Positions 25,999 through 35,027 of a stretch of DNA of 64,000 nt are shown piece by piece. The position numbers and the translations under genes were made by a program. Numbering within the stretch: the first letter of the stretch is position 1; each line of letters starts with the position of its first letter. Where the stretch lies: NCBI GenBank assembly GCA_045611765.1, contig JAZKXT010000004.1, positions 186,001-250,000 on the forward strand, read 5' to 3'. A model generated the notes under the pieces. The model saw nothing but the letters and a program-made list of their open reading frames with translations, was not told the DNA's origin and made no database searches. Origin of the DNA: UMGS1649 sp045611765. Lineage in GTDB: Bacteria; Bacillota; Clostridia; TANB77; CAG-465.

Positions 25999-26652
25999 TT
26001 ACACAATCAAATCATCCGCTCCCAGAATATCTATCTCTCCCACTTCTGTTAGCTTTTTATGTTCTGGAATTTTTACTTCGCCATGGCTGACTGCTTCTAT
26101 CCTTTTGCCATCTGTGGCCATAACAGCTCCTCTATTAAAATTATCTTTTATTTCTAAAACCACATAAGGTCTTAGTGGCAACAATTTGCATTTACCCTTT
26201 ATTTCTCCTGTTATCTCATCTCTATATACAGTTGGTTTTACCTCTTCACAAGTTGTAGTGTCTATAATCGCAAATCTTCTCTTCATATTTTGTGTATATA
26301 TAAATTCCTTGTACTGTATATTGCTGTCATCATATAGACTGCCATAAGATAATGGTAATTTGTCTTCTGTTGGTGTTAAACCATTCTTATCTAGTAACGC
26401 TGTACTTAGAATCGCCTTACTTTTTGTAAGTGTCAAAAGTACTATGTCTTGCATTCCATCAGAGTCATTTACAACAAAGAATTCTTTTGCAATTCTACCG
26501 TCCATTTCTTTGTCTGTATGTTCTAATTTCTGTAATGAATAGTATGTCTCTCCACGCACTACTTCAGACTCCGTTTCCTCTACTACGAATGCTAACGTGC
26601 TTGTTCCAGGCATATCTACTATTTCAAATTTATTCATTGGTATATTTTCCAT
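25999..26652 (-). CDS. Uncharacterised protein upstream of the VirD4-like gene
   Basis: 217 residues, not recognised. No signal peptide or membrane segment; acidic and beta-rich by eye (TLAFVVEETESEVVRGETYY, DIVLLTLTKSKAILSTALLD, PYVVLEIKDNFNRGAVMATD). It ends 12 bp before the VirD4-like start and has its own sigma-A promoter, so the two form an operon. A role as substrate, chaperone or accessory factor of the coupling protein is inference from position only. GGGGGAAT precedes ATG 26652. Confidence 0.65.
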   Translation of the reverse strand: MENIPMNKFEIVDMPGTSTLAFVVEETESEVVRGETYYSLQKLEHTDKEMDGRIAKEFFVVNDSDGMQDIVLLTLTKSKAILSTALLDKNGLTPTEDKLPLSYGSLYDDSNIQYKEFIYTQNMKRRFAIIDTTTCEEVKPTVYRDEITGEIKGKCKLLPLRPYVVLEIKDNFNRGAVMATDGKRIEAVSHGEVKIPEHKKLTEVGEIDILGADDLIV

Positions 26653-26687
26653 ATATTCCCCCTCAAAGAATATCTTTCCACGTTCAT

Positions 26688-26716
26688 ATTATATTATATT
26701 CAATTTTTATTTTCAA
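26688..26716 (-). promoter_or_regulatory. Sigma-A promoter of the virD4-like operon
   Basis: On the minus strand: TTGAAA (26711-26716), 17 bp, TATAAT (26688-26693). A second overlapping TATAAT sits at 26693-26698. Confidence 0.7.
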
Positions 26717-26762
26717 CAGATTATTTTAATTTTAAATACAATTCGTGTATGTTTTTACTCAT

Positions 26763-26791
26763 TTGATTTTTATGTCACTTTATGATATAAT
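26763..26791 (+). promoter_or_regulatory. Sigma-A promoter of the 26839-27982 gene pair
   Basis: TTGATT (26763-26768), 17-bp spacer, perfect TATAAT (26786-26791), 48 bp before the first start codon. It is divergent from the virD4-like operon promoter. Confidence 0.8.
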
Positions 26792-26838
26792 ATTCGGGCA
26801 TTAAAGCTATATTCTAACTAAATTTAGGAGGATTAACA

Positions 26839-27219
26839 ATGAAAGCAAACACAACATATATCACAACAGCAACTATCCGGCTCCACGAAAACATATACCT
26901 TTTTACAGACTCAAATAAATATTTTTGGATAATTAAGCTCGAAGATTGCCCACAATGTAGCGAAAGCAATCGCATTTACGTAACTTTAAACGATTCTTAT
27001 GACGATTCTAAAAAGGCTGTAGATGCCATCAGGCATCATCTTGCGCTAAATCGTATTTTTGATGGTACTAAAGCCACTATTCTTTTGACCTCTGATGGAA
27101 TTAGAGCTATTGGTACAAATGGTGAAGATAATTATTGTGATATCAAGGACAACTTTGTAGCGAAACCCTTTTCTTCACTTGGCATTAACATTACATCATT
27201 AGTAGTTGCTAATTATTAA
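26839..27219 (+). CDS. Uncharacterised protein (126 aa), first of an orphan pair
   Basis: Not recognised. Soluble, beta-rich N-terminal half (TTYITTATIRLHENIYLFTD, YFWIIKLEDCPQCSESNRIY) with one CPQC motif that could bind metal or be redox-active. AGGAGG lies 8 bases before ATG 26839, and a strong sigma-A promoter lies upstream. It runs against the direction of the surrounding genes and ends 10 bp before the next gene, so both are co-transcribed. Confidence 0.65.
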   Translation: MKANTTYITTATIRLHENIYLFTDSNKYFWIIKLEDCPQCSESNRIYVTLNDSYDDSKKAVDAIRHHLALNRIFDGTKATILLTSDGIRAIGTNGEDNYCDIKDNFVAKPFSSLGINITSLVVANY

Positions 27220-27229
27220 GGAGGCTAGC

Positions 27230-27982
27230 ATGAAAGATTTTGTAGCAAAAGTAAAAGAAATTGGACTTGTGGAGTTCAGTTTTTCAGACATTTCCAAGCA
27301 GGACTTAGATCATTTTTGTGAGAGCATTCAAGAACTCCAAAAACTAGCTTATTCTTATTCCAAGTCGTATAATCGCAAACAAATTGCTGAAGAAATTTCA
27401 GAAAAAATTAAACCTTTAGAAACATTTCTTTGGGTTTTAGACCGCGAATTAAAAGGCGTAAAGAATGATTGCGATGGTTACGAAGCCGTAAACGACGTAG
27501 AACTAGCCATGAATCTTCTTCTTAAACTTTCAAATATTGGGAAAAAGAACTATGCTTTAAAAAAATTCTACGTCACTGACTTTTGTTCTCAAGAAACCAG
27601 ACATGGTGATAGAGAACATTCTACTGCTGAAGGTACGGTTTGGGTAATAGGTCTACATCGCATCGTGAATTCCATTGAAGATAAAGAATATTGGGGTTGC
27701 GAACTTGGTACAAAGCTTACAGACATTGTAAGCGATGGTTGTGAATTAGTTGTTTGCACTAATCACTATTTTGAAACCAATGCGCTTCCACTTAGATATT
27801 CTGGAAAGCTAGAAGGCTTCAAAATCCGTACAACTGGCTTGGTTAGCGATATTATGTGTTATACACATGATGGCGCTTTACAAGATGCTGTGACTATGTT
27901 CCGTTCTTATATAGCTAAATATAGCGGCGATATTTCAGGACTTAAAGAAGATAAACTGTACGAAATTATGAAAAACATTTAA
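27230..27982 (+). CDS. Uncharacterised protein (250 aa), second of an orphan pair
   Basis: The start at 27230 (MKDFVAKVKEIGLVEFSFSD) is set by AAGGAGG; the frame is open from 27206. Not recognised. The first ~100 residues look helical (FCESIQELQKLAYSYSKSYN, ISEKIKPLETFLWVLDRELK); the rest is mixed with an HGDREHSTAEGTVWVIGLHR segment. No signal peptide. It ends at the two-way terminator shared with ftsH. Confidence 0.65.
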   Translation: MKDFVAKVKEIGLVEFSFSDISKQDLDHFCESIQELQKLAYSYSKSYNRKQIAEEISEKIKPLETFLWVLDRELKGVKNDCDGYEAVNDVELAMNLLLKLSNIGKKNYALKKFYVTDFCSQETRHGDREHSTAEGTVWVIGLHRIVNSIEDKEYWGCELGTKLTDIVSDGCELVVCTNHYFETNALPLRYSGKLEGFKIRTTGLVSDIMCYTHDGALQDAVTMFRSYIAKYSGDISGLKEDKLYEIMKNI

Positions 27983-28013
27983 CTTAATCTCTAACTAGGG
28001 TATTAAGTATACA

Positions 28014-28051
28014 CAAAAATGCAAGTGTCCATATCGAACGCTTGCATTTTT
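28014..28051. terminator. Two-way terminator between the orphan pair and ftsH
   Basis: AAAAATGCAAG pairs with CTTGCATTTTT (inner GT/AC extension), A/T tracts on both sides; serves plus-strand 27982 and minus-strand ftsH. Confidence 0.9.
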
Positions 28052-28063
28052 ATATATTATTTT

Positions 28064-29986
28064 TTATTCTTTAGTGTCTTCCTTTTTAGATTTTGATGTT
28101 TTCTTTTTAGTCTCTTTCTTTTCTACTTCTACAGTTTCTTTTTTATCTTGTTTTATTTCAACTTTTACTTCTTCTTTTACAACACCAAATACTGCATCAA
28201 ATTCATCTGCATCAATCTTTTCTTTTTCAAGTAATAATTCTGCTGTTTTATGAAGTTTATCCATATTTTCTCTTAGAAGTTCTTCTGCTTTATCATAAGC
28301 AGTTGTTATAATACGTTTAACTTCTTCATCAATTTCAGCTGCGACTTTTTCGCTGTAGTTTCTTTGGCTACCGAAGTCTCGGCCTAGGAATACTTCTTCT
28401 TGACTTACACCAAATGTTATTGGTCCTAGTTTGTCGCTCATACCATAACGTGTAACCATATTTCTAGCAATTTTTGATGCTCTTTCAATATCGTTCGAAG
28501 CACCTGTGCTAATATCGTCTAAAACAAGTTTTTCAGCAACTCTACCACCAAGAAGTGATACTATGTGTTCTTCCATCTCTAGTTTTGAAGCATATGTTTT
28601 ATCTTCATTTGGCTTATACATTGTATAACCACCGGCCATACCTCTTGGTATAATTGAAATTTGATGAACTGTATCGTGGTTTTTCAAAAATCTAGATACT
28701 ATACCATGCCCTGCTTCATGATATGCAGTAAGTTTTTTGTCTTTATCCGAAATAACTTTACTACGTTTTTCAGGTCCCATCATAACTTTAACTAGTGCTT
28801 CTTCTATATCTATCATATCTATTTGTTTTTTGTTTTTTCTAGCCGCAAGAAGCGCCGATTCATTCACCATATTTTCAAGGTCTGCGCCAGAAAATCCAGA
28901 TGTGTTTTTAGATATTACCTTAAAATCTACTGATTCAACAAAAGGTTTTCCCTTTGCATGCAATCTTAATATTTCTTCTCTCGCTTTAACGTCTGGTTCT
29001 CCAACAACCACTTGTCTATCGAAACGTCCAGGTCTTAATAATGCCGGGTCTAGTATATCTGGTCTGTTTGTTGCCGCCATTACTATAATGTTTTCGTTAG
29101 TTCCAAAACCGTCCATTTCAACAAGCAATTGGTTTAATGTTTGCTCTCTTTCATCGTGTCCACCACCAAGGCCTGCGCCTCTTTGACGTCCAACCGCGTC
29201 TATTTCATCTATAAATACTATACAAGGATTTAATTTCTTTGCTTCTTCAAATAAGTCTCTAACACGTGATGCACCAACACCAACAAACATCTCAACAAAG
29301 TCCGAACCACTAATTGAGAAAAATGGCACTTTTGCCTCTCCTGCAACAGCTTTTGCAAGAAGTGTTTTACCAGTACCAGGTCCACCAACTAAAAGTATTC
29401 CCTTTGGTATTCTTGCACCCATATCTTTGAACTTTTTAGGTTCTTTTAAGAAATCTACTATCTCCGCAAGTTCTTCTTTTTCTTCTTTAAGTCCTGCAAC
29501 GTTATCGAAAGTGATTTTCTTTGGTCCGTTTGGGTTGTTAAGTTTTGCTCTGTTTCTTCCAAAACTTAAAGCTTTATTGTTTCCACCGCCCATTTGTTGC
29601 ATCATTACAAACAACATAAGTACAGTTAAAATTCCTAGTCCGATTGTTGGTAGCCAATTTAAGAATACTTCCCAACCAGATTGTTCTTCTACTTTTAGTT
29701 CAAATTCTCCTGCTTTTATATTTTCTTCTATTGCATCCATAAATGATGTGTTAGATGGTATTGTAACTGTTCTTTTTACAGTATCATCTTTATATGTTAC
29801 TATGGCTGACGTTCTATCATAAGATAGCGATACTGATTTAATTTCTTTAGCTTCTATTTTAGACATAAGCGTTGTATAATCTATCTGCTTGCTTGCACTT
29901 TCATTTAATGAAGATATAAGCATTATAACTATACCTATAATTAAGACATAACTTAATATTCCTCTTAAAAATCCTGTTTTTTTCAA
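28064..29986 (-). CDS. ftsH: ATP-dependent zinc metalloprotease FtsH
   Basis: TTG 29986 (product MKKTGFLRGILSYVLI) is favoured because AGGAGGAGCAAA lies just upstream; an in-frame ATG at 30010 lacks a site. About 640 residues. Two membrane helices (about 4-25 and 105-128) flank an extracytoplasmic loop. Then AAA+ with GGPGTGKT and FIDEIDAVGRQRGAGLGG, the second region of homology (ATNRPDILDPALLRPGRFDR), and the zinc site HEAGH. A long Lys/Glu tail follows. It degrades membrane and short-lived proteins. Downstream of tilS, as in Bacillus but without hprT between. Confidence 0.96.
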   Translation of the reverse strand: MKKTGFLRGILSYVLIIGIVIMLISSLNESASKQIDYTTLMSKIEAKEIKSVSLSYDRTSAIVTYKDDTVKRTVTIPSNTSFMDAIEENIKAGEFELKVEEQSGWEVFLNWLPTIGLGILTVLMLFVMMQQMGGGNNKALSFGRNRAKLNNPNGPKKITFDNVAGLKEEKEELAEIVDFLKEPKKFKDMGARIPKGILLVGGPGTGKTLLAKAVAGEAKVPFFSISGSDFVEMFVGVGASRVRDLFEEAKKLNPCIVFIDEIDAVGRQRGAGLGGGHDEREQTLNQLLVEMDGFGTNENIIVMAATNRPDILDPALLRPGRFDRQVVVGEPDVKAREEILRLHAKGKPFVESVDFKVISKNTSGFSGADLENMVNESALLAARKNKKQIDMIDIEEALVKVMMGPEKRSKVISDKDKKLTAYHEAGHGIVSRFLKNHDTVHQISIIPRGMAGGYTMYKPNEDKTYASKLEMEEHIVSLLGGRVAEKLVLDDISTGASNDIERASKIARNMVTRYGMSDKLGPITFGVSQEEVFLGRDFGSQRNYSEKVAAEIDEEVKRIITTAYDKAEELLRENMDKLHKTAELLLEKEKIDADEFDAVFGVVKEEVKVEIKQDKKETVEVEKKETKKKTSKSKKEDTKE

Positions 29987-30057
29987 TTTGCTCCTCCTAA
30001 ATTCTGTCATTAAATTTTAACATAATATTTGTACTTATTCAATAATTATGTGTTTAT

Positions 30058-31071
30058 TTACACATTCTTGACAAACACTGCTATATTTTTCTTTTCAATT
30101 ACAACTTTATATTTATTACCTAATATATATTGTTTCCCCGTAATACTTGATTCAAGAAGTTTGCACGTGTCTTTAATATGTATCATTTCAACACATTGAA
30201 TATTGCTGCATAATTCAGTAATTATTCTTCTTATTAGTTGATACTTCATAGCGGTAGAGTTCTTATTAAACTCCTTTGTGTTAATATATATTTTGTCTTG
30301 TTCTTTCTTTATATTTAAAGCTTGGTACTTTTCTTCTACAGCCCCTTGTATAATCTCTAAGTCCAATTTATTTACTGTAGCCATTCTATTTAATGCGTTT
30401 ATTATATTAGGATTATACTCTGTTTCAATTTTATGAATTAAATCATTTCTAACTTTGTTTCTAGTATAATCGTTTTCTAGATTTGTTTTATCTATTGCAT
30501 ATTCTATATTATTTGCATTTAAATATTCTAATATATCTTTCTTCGAAATATTTAATATTGGTCTTATAACATTGTTACTAGATTTTATATCCATCCCACT
30601 TAAGCCGTTAATTCCAGCGCCACGAATAAAGTTTAGTATTATTGTTTCAGCATTATCTCCCGCGTTGTGAGCTACCGCAACTTTTGTGCCTCCAACTGTA
30701 TTTTTAACTTGTTCAAAAAACTCATAACGAATATTTCTACCACATTCTTCTGTTCCAATTTTAAGTCTTTTTGCTTCAGCTTCAACATCTACTTCAAGTA
30801 GATGGAATGTTGCATTAGAGTTATCCGCAAGTTTCTTTGCAAGATTTGCGTCAAACGATGCTTCTTCACGTATCATATGATTTATATGTGCTACGTGTAA
30901 TGTGTAATTAATGTCTTTTTCTTTTTGAATTTGCTCTTTTAAACTACTTAAAGCATGCAAAAGGAATACCGAGTCTGGGCCACCCGATACTCCAACTATT
31001 ATGACATCACCGTCATTAATTAGGTTGTTATCATAAATATTCTTTTTTACTTGTTCAAGTAATTTATCCAT
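30058..31071 (-). CDS. tilS: tRNA(Ile)-lysidine synthase, short form
   Basis: 337 residues. N-type ATP pyrophosphatase P-loop VIVGVSGGPDSVFLLHALSS (about 25-44), then VAHINHMIREEASFDANLAK and VAHNAGDNAETIILNFIRGA with GINGLSGM. The C-terminal substrate-binding domain is shorter than in Bacillus TilS (about 470 residues). It modifies C34 of the CAU-anticodon tRNA-Ile so that it reads AUA. Encoded 7 bp after dnaB and 48 bp upstream of the ftsH frame. Confidence 0.93.
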   Translation of the reverse strand: MDKLLEQVKKNIYDNNLINDGDVIIVGVSGGPDSVFLLHALSSLKEQIQKEKDINYTLHVAHINHMIREEASFDANLAKKLADNSNATFHLLEVDVEAEAKRLKIGTEECGRNIRYEFFEQVKNTVGGTKVAVAHNAGDNAETIILNFIRGAGINGLSGMDIKSSNNVIRPILNISKKDILEYLNANNIEYAIDKTNLENDYTRNKVRNDLIHKIETEYNPNIINALNRMATVNKLDLEIIQGAVEEKYQALNIKKEQDKIYINTKEFNKNSTAMKYQLIRRIITELCSNIQCVEMIHIKDTCKLLESSITGKQYILGNKYKVVIEKKNIAVFVKNV

Positions 31072-31078
31072 TTATCTC

Positions 31079-32410
31079 CTATCCGTTATAATAATTTGCA
31101 AATTTAGTATATTGTGGTAACCAAGCAAGTTCTACTGTTCCTGTTGAACCTTGTCTGTTTTTTGCAATTATAACTTCTGCCACGTTTTTCTTTTCTGTTT
31201 CCGGGTTATAATAGTCATCTCTATATAAAAACATAACTATATCTGCATCTTGCTCTATTGACCCTGATTCACGAAGGTCACTAAGCATTGGTCTATGATC
31301 TGGTCTTTGTTCAGCTGCACGACTTAATTGTGAAAGTGCAATTACCGGTACATTTAATTCTTTTGCTAGAATTTTTAACGCCCTACTTATTTCAGATATT
31401 TCTTGTTGTCTGCTTTCACCAGATTTTTTACCCTCCATAAGTTGTAAGTAGTCTATAACAACTAATCCTAGTCCTTTTTCTAGTTTTGCTTTTCTACATT
31501 TTGCTCTCAATTCTACCGCAGACATACCAGGTGTATCATCTATGTATATTGGAGTTTCAGCTAAATCTCCACTGGCTTTTCCTAGTTTTACCCAGTCATC
31601 TGTATCTAGCTTACCAGTTCTTACCTTCATACTGTCCACTTGTGCTTCAGAACAAAGTATTCTGTTTACCATTTGTTCTTTTGACATCTCGAGACTAAAT
31701 ATTAAAACCGGCGCGCCAGATTTTGCAACAGCGGTTGCTATGTTAAGTGCAAATGCCGATTTCCCCATAGCTGGTCTTGCTGCAACTATTATTAAGTCTG
31801 AATTGTTAAGTCCAGATGTTTTTATGTCTAAATCTTTAAATCCACTTTCCATACCAGACACATTAGATTTACTACTATATAATTTTTCTATAGCATCAAA
31901 TGTATCTACTAATATGTCCTTAATGCTTGCATAACCTTTAGCATTTCTATTTTGTAAAACATCAAAGATTCTTTTTTCTGTCATATCTATAATCTTGTCT
32001 ACTTCTTCCGTTTCAGCATAACCATAAGATATAACATCGTTTGCAGCTTTTATTAGCGACCTTAATGTTGCTTTTTCTTCAACAATTTTAATATATGCAT
32101 CTACGTTTGAGGTTGTTGGCACATTATCTATTAATGAAGATAAATATGCATCTGAACCCACTTTTTCTAATGCATTTCTAAGCTTTAATGCCTCTCTTAC
32201 AGTTAAGAAATCTATTGGGTCACCTTTTGCATAAACATCAACCATAGCTGCAAATATTTCACCATTGTCTTGTCTATAGAAATCTGTTGGTTTAAGCAAC
32301 TCTATCGCTTTAATTACTGCTTCTTTATCTACAAGCATAGAACCTAGAACAGCTTGTTCAGCCGCAACGTCACTAGGTGGAATTTTGCTTGTTACTACTT
32401 CTTTACTCAT
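31079..32410 (-). CDS. dnaB: Replicative DNA helicase DnaB
   Basis: 443 residues, standard length (called DnaC in Bacillus). The N-terminal domain opens PPSDVAAEQAVLGSMLVDKE. The RecA-like ATPase has Walker A ARPAMGKSAFALNIA, Walker B LVVIDYLQLM, and KELNVPVIALSQLSRAAEQR with the arginine finger region DLRESGSIEQDADIVMFLYR. No intein is present. It unwinds DNA at the fork. It lies 10 bp after rplI in the gdpP-rplI-dnaB order. Confidence 0.98.
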   Translation of the reverse strand: MSKEVVTSKIPPSDVAAEQAVLGSMLVDKEAVIKAIELLKPTDFYRQDNGEIFAAMVDVYAKGDPIDFLTVREALKLRNALEKVGSDAYLSSLIDNVPTTSNVDAYIKIVEEKATLRSLIKAANDVISYGYAETEEVDKIIDMTEKRIFDVLQNRNAKGYASIKDILVDTFDAIEKLYSSKSNVSGMESGFKDLDIKTSGLNNSDLIIVAARPAMGKSAFALNIATAVAKSGAPVLIFSLEMSKEQMVNRILCSEAQVDSMKVRTGKLDTDDWVKLGKASGDLAETPIYIDDTPGMSAVELRAKCRKAKLEKGLGLVVIDYLQLMEGKKSGESRQQEISEISRALKILAKELNVPVIALSQLSRAAEQRPDHRPMLSDLRESGSIEQDADIVMFLYRDDYYNPETEKKNVAEVIIAKNRQGSTGTVELAWLPQYTKFANYYNG

Positions 32411-32420
32411 AAGCGTTCCT

Positions 32421-32867
32421 CTATTTTTCTAATACATTTACTTTTAAATTTGCTGTTATTCCTTCGTATAATTTAACTTTAGCTGTATATGTGCCTATCA
32501 TTTTGATTGCATCTTCAAGTATTATTTTTTTCTTGTCCACTTCTATACCGCTTTTAGCTTTTAGTTCATCGCTTATTTCTTTTGATGTAACACTACCAAA
32601 TAGTTTACCACCTTCTGCTGTTTTTAATTTAAATTCTAGTGTTACTTTTTCTATTTGTTCTTTTTTCTTTGAAGCCAAGTCTCTTTCTGTATCTTGTTTA
32701 AATTTTATTGCTTCTTTTTTTGTATTTGCTTCAGATAAGGATTGGTTATCTGCTGGTTTTGCAAGTTTTCTTGGTATTAAATAATTTCTTGCATACCCCT
32801 CACTTACATTAACTACATCTAGTTTTTTCCCTATTCCTTTTACATTCTCTGTAAGTACAACTTTCAT
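32421..32867 (-). CDS. rplI: 50S ribosomal protein L9
   Basis: 148 residues. The N-terminal domain has the conserved KVVLTENVKGIGKKLDVVNV and SEGYARNYLIPRKLAKPA; a long connecting helix and a C-terminal rRNA-binding domain (GGKLFGSVTSKEISDELKAK) follow. Standard length. In the gdpP-rplI-dnaB-tilS-ftsH run. Confidence 0.98.
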   Translation of the reverse strand: MKVVLTENVKGIGKKLDVVNVSEGYARNYLIPRKLAKPADNQSLSEANTKKEAIKFKQDTERDLASKKKEQIEKVTLEFKLKTAEGGKLFGSVTSKEISDELKAKSGIEVDKKKIILEDAIKMIGTYTAKVKLYEGITANLKVNVLEK

Positions 32868-32902
32868 AACATACCTCCCATTATCTTTATACTCTTTGTT
32901 TA

Positions 32903-34888
32903 CTAATCTTTTACCGAATATTCTTCTATTATTCCTAATAGTTTTTCTTTAGCTTGTTCCAGTGTAACACCTGCAATTTGCGCACCCGCAAATGTTAAGT
33001 GTCCGCCACCACCAAGTTTTTCTAATATTGCTTGAACGTTAATGTCTCCTAGCGAACGTCCAGATATCATAATAACATTATCTATTTCACATAGCACAAA
33101 TGATGCAAGTACTCCTGTGATAGATAGAAGTTCATCTGCTGCTTGTGCTGCTATAACTGACATATTTTCGTGTTGCTCACTGCATACAGACATCGCTATT
33201 TTTCCGTCTATTATTTCTGCTTCTTTAACAATATTTACTTTTGCCATATATGTTTCAAAATCATTTTGGAAAACGTGTTTTACTTCTGTTATATCTAGTC
33301 CCGTTTTCTTAAGGTAAGCAGACACTTCAAATGTTCTAACACCCGTCTTAAATGTGAAATTTTTAGTATCTATAACTATTCCACTAAATATTGCTTCTGC
33401 TTCTTTTGCTGTAAGTTTTACTTCGTCTAGGTACATTAAAAGTTCTGTAACTAGTTCAGAAGTAGATGAAGCATATACTTCATGATAAGTTAAAATTGTA
33501 TTTTCTATAAATTCCGGCCCGCGTCTGTGGTGATCAATTACCACAACTTTATCGAATTCTTCAAGCAAATCCGGAGCTGCTAAGTAACTTGCTTTGTGTG
33601 TATCTACTACAACAAGAAGTGAGTTTTCAAATTCTTGTTTTTTAAGATCGTCTTTAGTCACAAAAACATCTTCATAATCTCCGGTAGTTTTAAGTCTGTC
33701 TATAACTAATTTTGTTGAATTGTTGTGTCTTAAATCACAAATAATTTTTGCTTCTTTACCATAGGTTTTTGCTATTTTATATACACCAACAGCCGCACCA
33801 ATACAGTCTATATCTGTATTCTTGTGACCCATAATATATACGTTTTCGCATTTATCTATAACATCTTTTAGAGCTTGAGATATCATTCTAGCCCTTACTC
33901 TACTTGTTTTATCTTGTTGTTTACCGCTATCTCCATAAAAATCATATTTCTTTTTAGTTTTAATAACCGCTTGGTTTCCACCTCTACCCATAGCAACGTC
34001 TAATGCGTTCATAGCCGATTTGTATCTACCAGCCAAAGTTTCTTCATCATATGATAAACCTATACTTATTGTTACAGGCACCTTAACTTTGTCTTCCGAT
34101 ACCTTGTTTATTTTTTCTAATATTTCAAATGAATTTTCTTCTAATTCTTCAACATATTGTTTCTCAATAAAATAAATATATTTGTCGTTTTCTACTTTGC
34201 TTACTACCCCGTTGTACTCTTTTATCCAGCTTACAATTTCTTTATCTATTTCAGATTTTGTTGTGACTTTGTCCATTTCATCCAAGCCTTGCATTATATC
34301 GTCAAAGCTGTCTATTGTTATAAGGCCAACAACTACTCTTGAATCATCTAATATTTCTTCTAGCTCTACTTGTTTTGTAACATCAACAAATATTACTAAT
34401 TTTCCAACATCTTCACCAGACATTATTTCTGTTATGTATAATAAATAGTTTTTGTCTGCAACTTCAAATTTTACAGCGTCTTTTTTGCTAGATTTATTTG
34501 CTTCAAGCGCAACTTCTGGTATAAACTCATCTAGTTCAAGTTCTTGAGATAAAGAGTTTTGCCATATAAGTTTTGAATCGTTAGATATAAACATTATTGG
34601 AACATTTAGATGTTTCATACTTTTTCCAATAGAGTTCGAAAAACCATAATGTAATTCATCTATTTTTTTAACTTTATGTCTTAATTCTCTATATAGAATA
34701 AAAACTGTGTATGTTGCCATAATTGCTACTATTGGTATAACTGCACCAAATGCTTTAGGTTGCATTATTTGTATAGTCGCAGAAAGTACCACTATAACAA
34801 GCATATATATTACTGGACTTGCTATAGTTTTTAGTATCATTCTTTTATAGCCTTTTTTATTTTTAATTTTAGAGTTTTTTTGTTTCAT
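32903..34888 (-). CDS. gdpP: Cyclic-di-AMP phosphodiesterase GdpP
   Basis: The start at 34888 (MKQKNSKIKNKKGYKRMI) follows AAGGGG; the GTG at 34906 lies in the leader. About 661 residues. Two membrane helices (about 22-65), a PAS-like domain, a degenerate GGDEF (about 170-300) and the DHH-DHHA1 catalytic region: GHKNTDIDCIGAAVGVY, VVVDTHKASY, VVIDHHRRG and GGGGHLTFAGAQIAG. It hydrolyses c-di-AMP to pApA, which controls osmolyte balance and beta-lactam tolerance. First gene of the operon with rplI and dnaB. Confidence 0.96.
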   Translation of the reverse strand: MKQKNSKIKNKKGYKRMILKTIASPVIYMLVIVVLSATIQIMQPKAFGAVIPIVAIMATYTVFILYRELRHKVKKIDELHYGFSNSIGKSMKHLNVPIMFISNDSKLIWQNSLSQELELDEFIPEVALEANKSSKKDAVKFEVADKNYLLYITEIMSGEDVGKLVIFVDVTKQVELEEILDDSRVVVGLITIDSFDDIMQGLDEMDKVTTKSEIDKEIVSWIKEYNGVVSKVENDKYIYFIEKQYVEELEENSFEILEKINKVSEDKVKVPVTISIGLSYDEETLAGRYKSAMNALDVAMGRGGNQAVIKTKKKYDFYGDSGKQQDKTSRVRARMISQALKDVIDKCENVYIMGHKNTDIDCIGAAVGVYKIAKTYGKEAKIICDLRHNNSTKLVIDRLKTTGDYEDVFVTKDDLKKQEFENSLLVVVDTHKASYLAAPDLLEEFDKVVVIDHHRRGPEFIENTILTYHEVYASSTSELVTELLMYLDEVKLTAKEAEAIFSGIVIDTKNFTFKTGVRTFEVSAYLKKTGLDITEVKHVFQNDFETYMAKVNIVKEAEIIDGKIAMSVCSEQHENMSVIAAQAADELLSITGVLASFVLCEIDNVIMISGRSLGDINVQAILEKLGGGGHLTFAGAQIAGVTLEQAKEKLLGIIEEYSVKD

Positions 34889-34912
34889 AAAATCCCCTTT
34901 TTCCACAGTAAT

Positions 34913-34941
34913 ATTCTACTACAGAAAGGTGTAATTGTCAA
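34913..34941 (-). promoter_or_regulatory. Sigma-A promoter of gdpP-rplI-dnaB
   Basis: On the minus strand: perfect TTGACA (34936-34941), 17 bp, TAGAAT (34913-34918), about 25 bp before the gdpP start. Confidence 0.85.
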
Positions 34942-35027
34942 CGAAAATGATATGTTTTGAGTACACGTTTAAGCTATAAAAATCGCGCAGGCATCGACTA
35001 CACAATTTAATATTAATATTTAATTTA

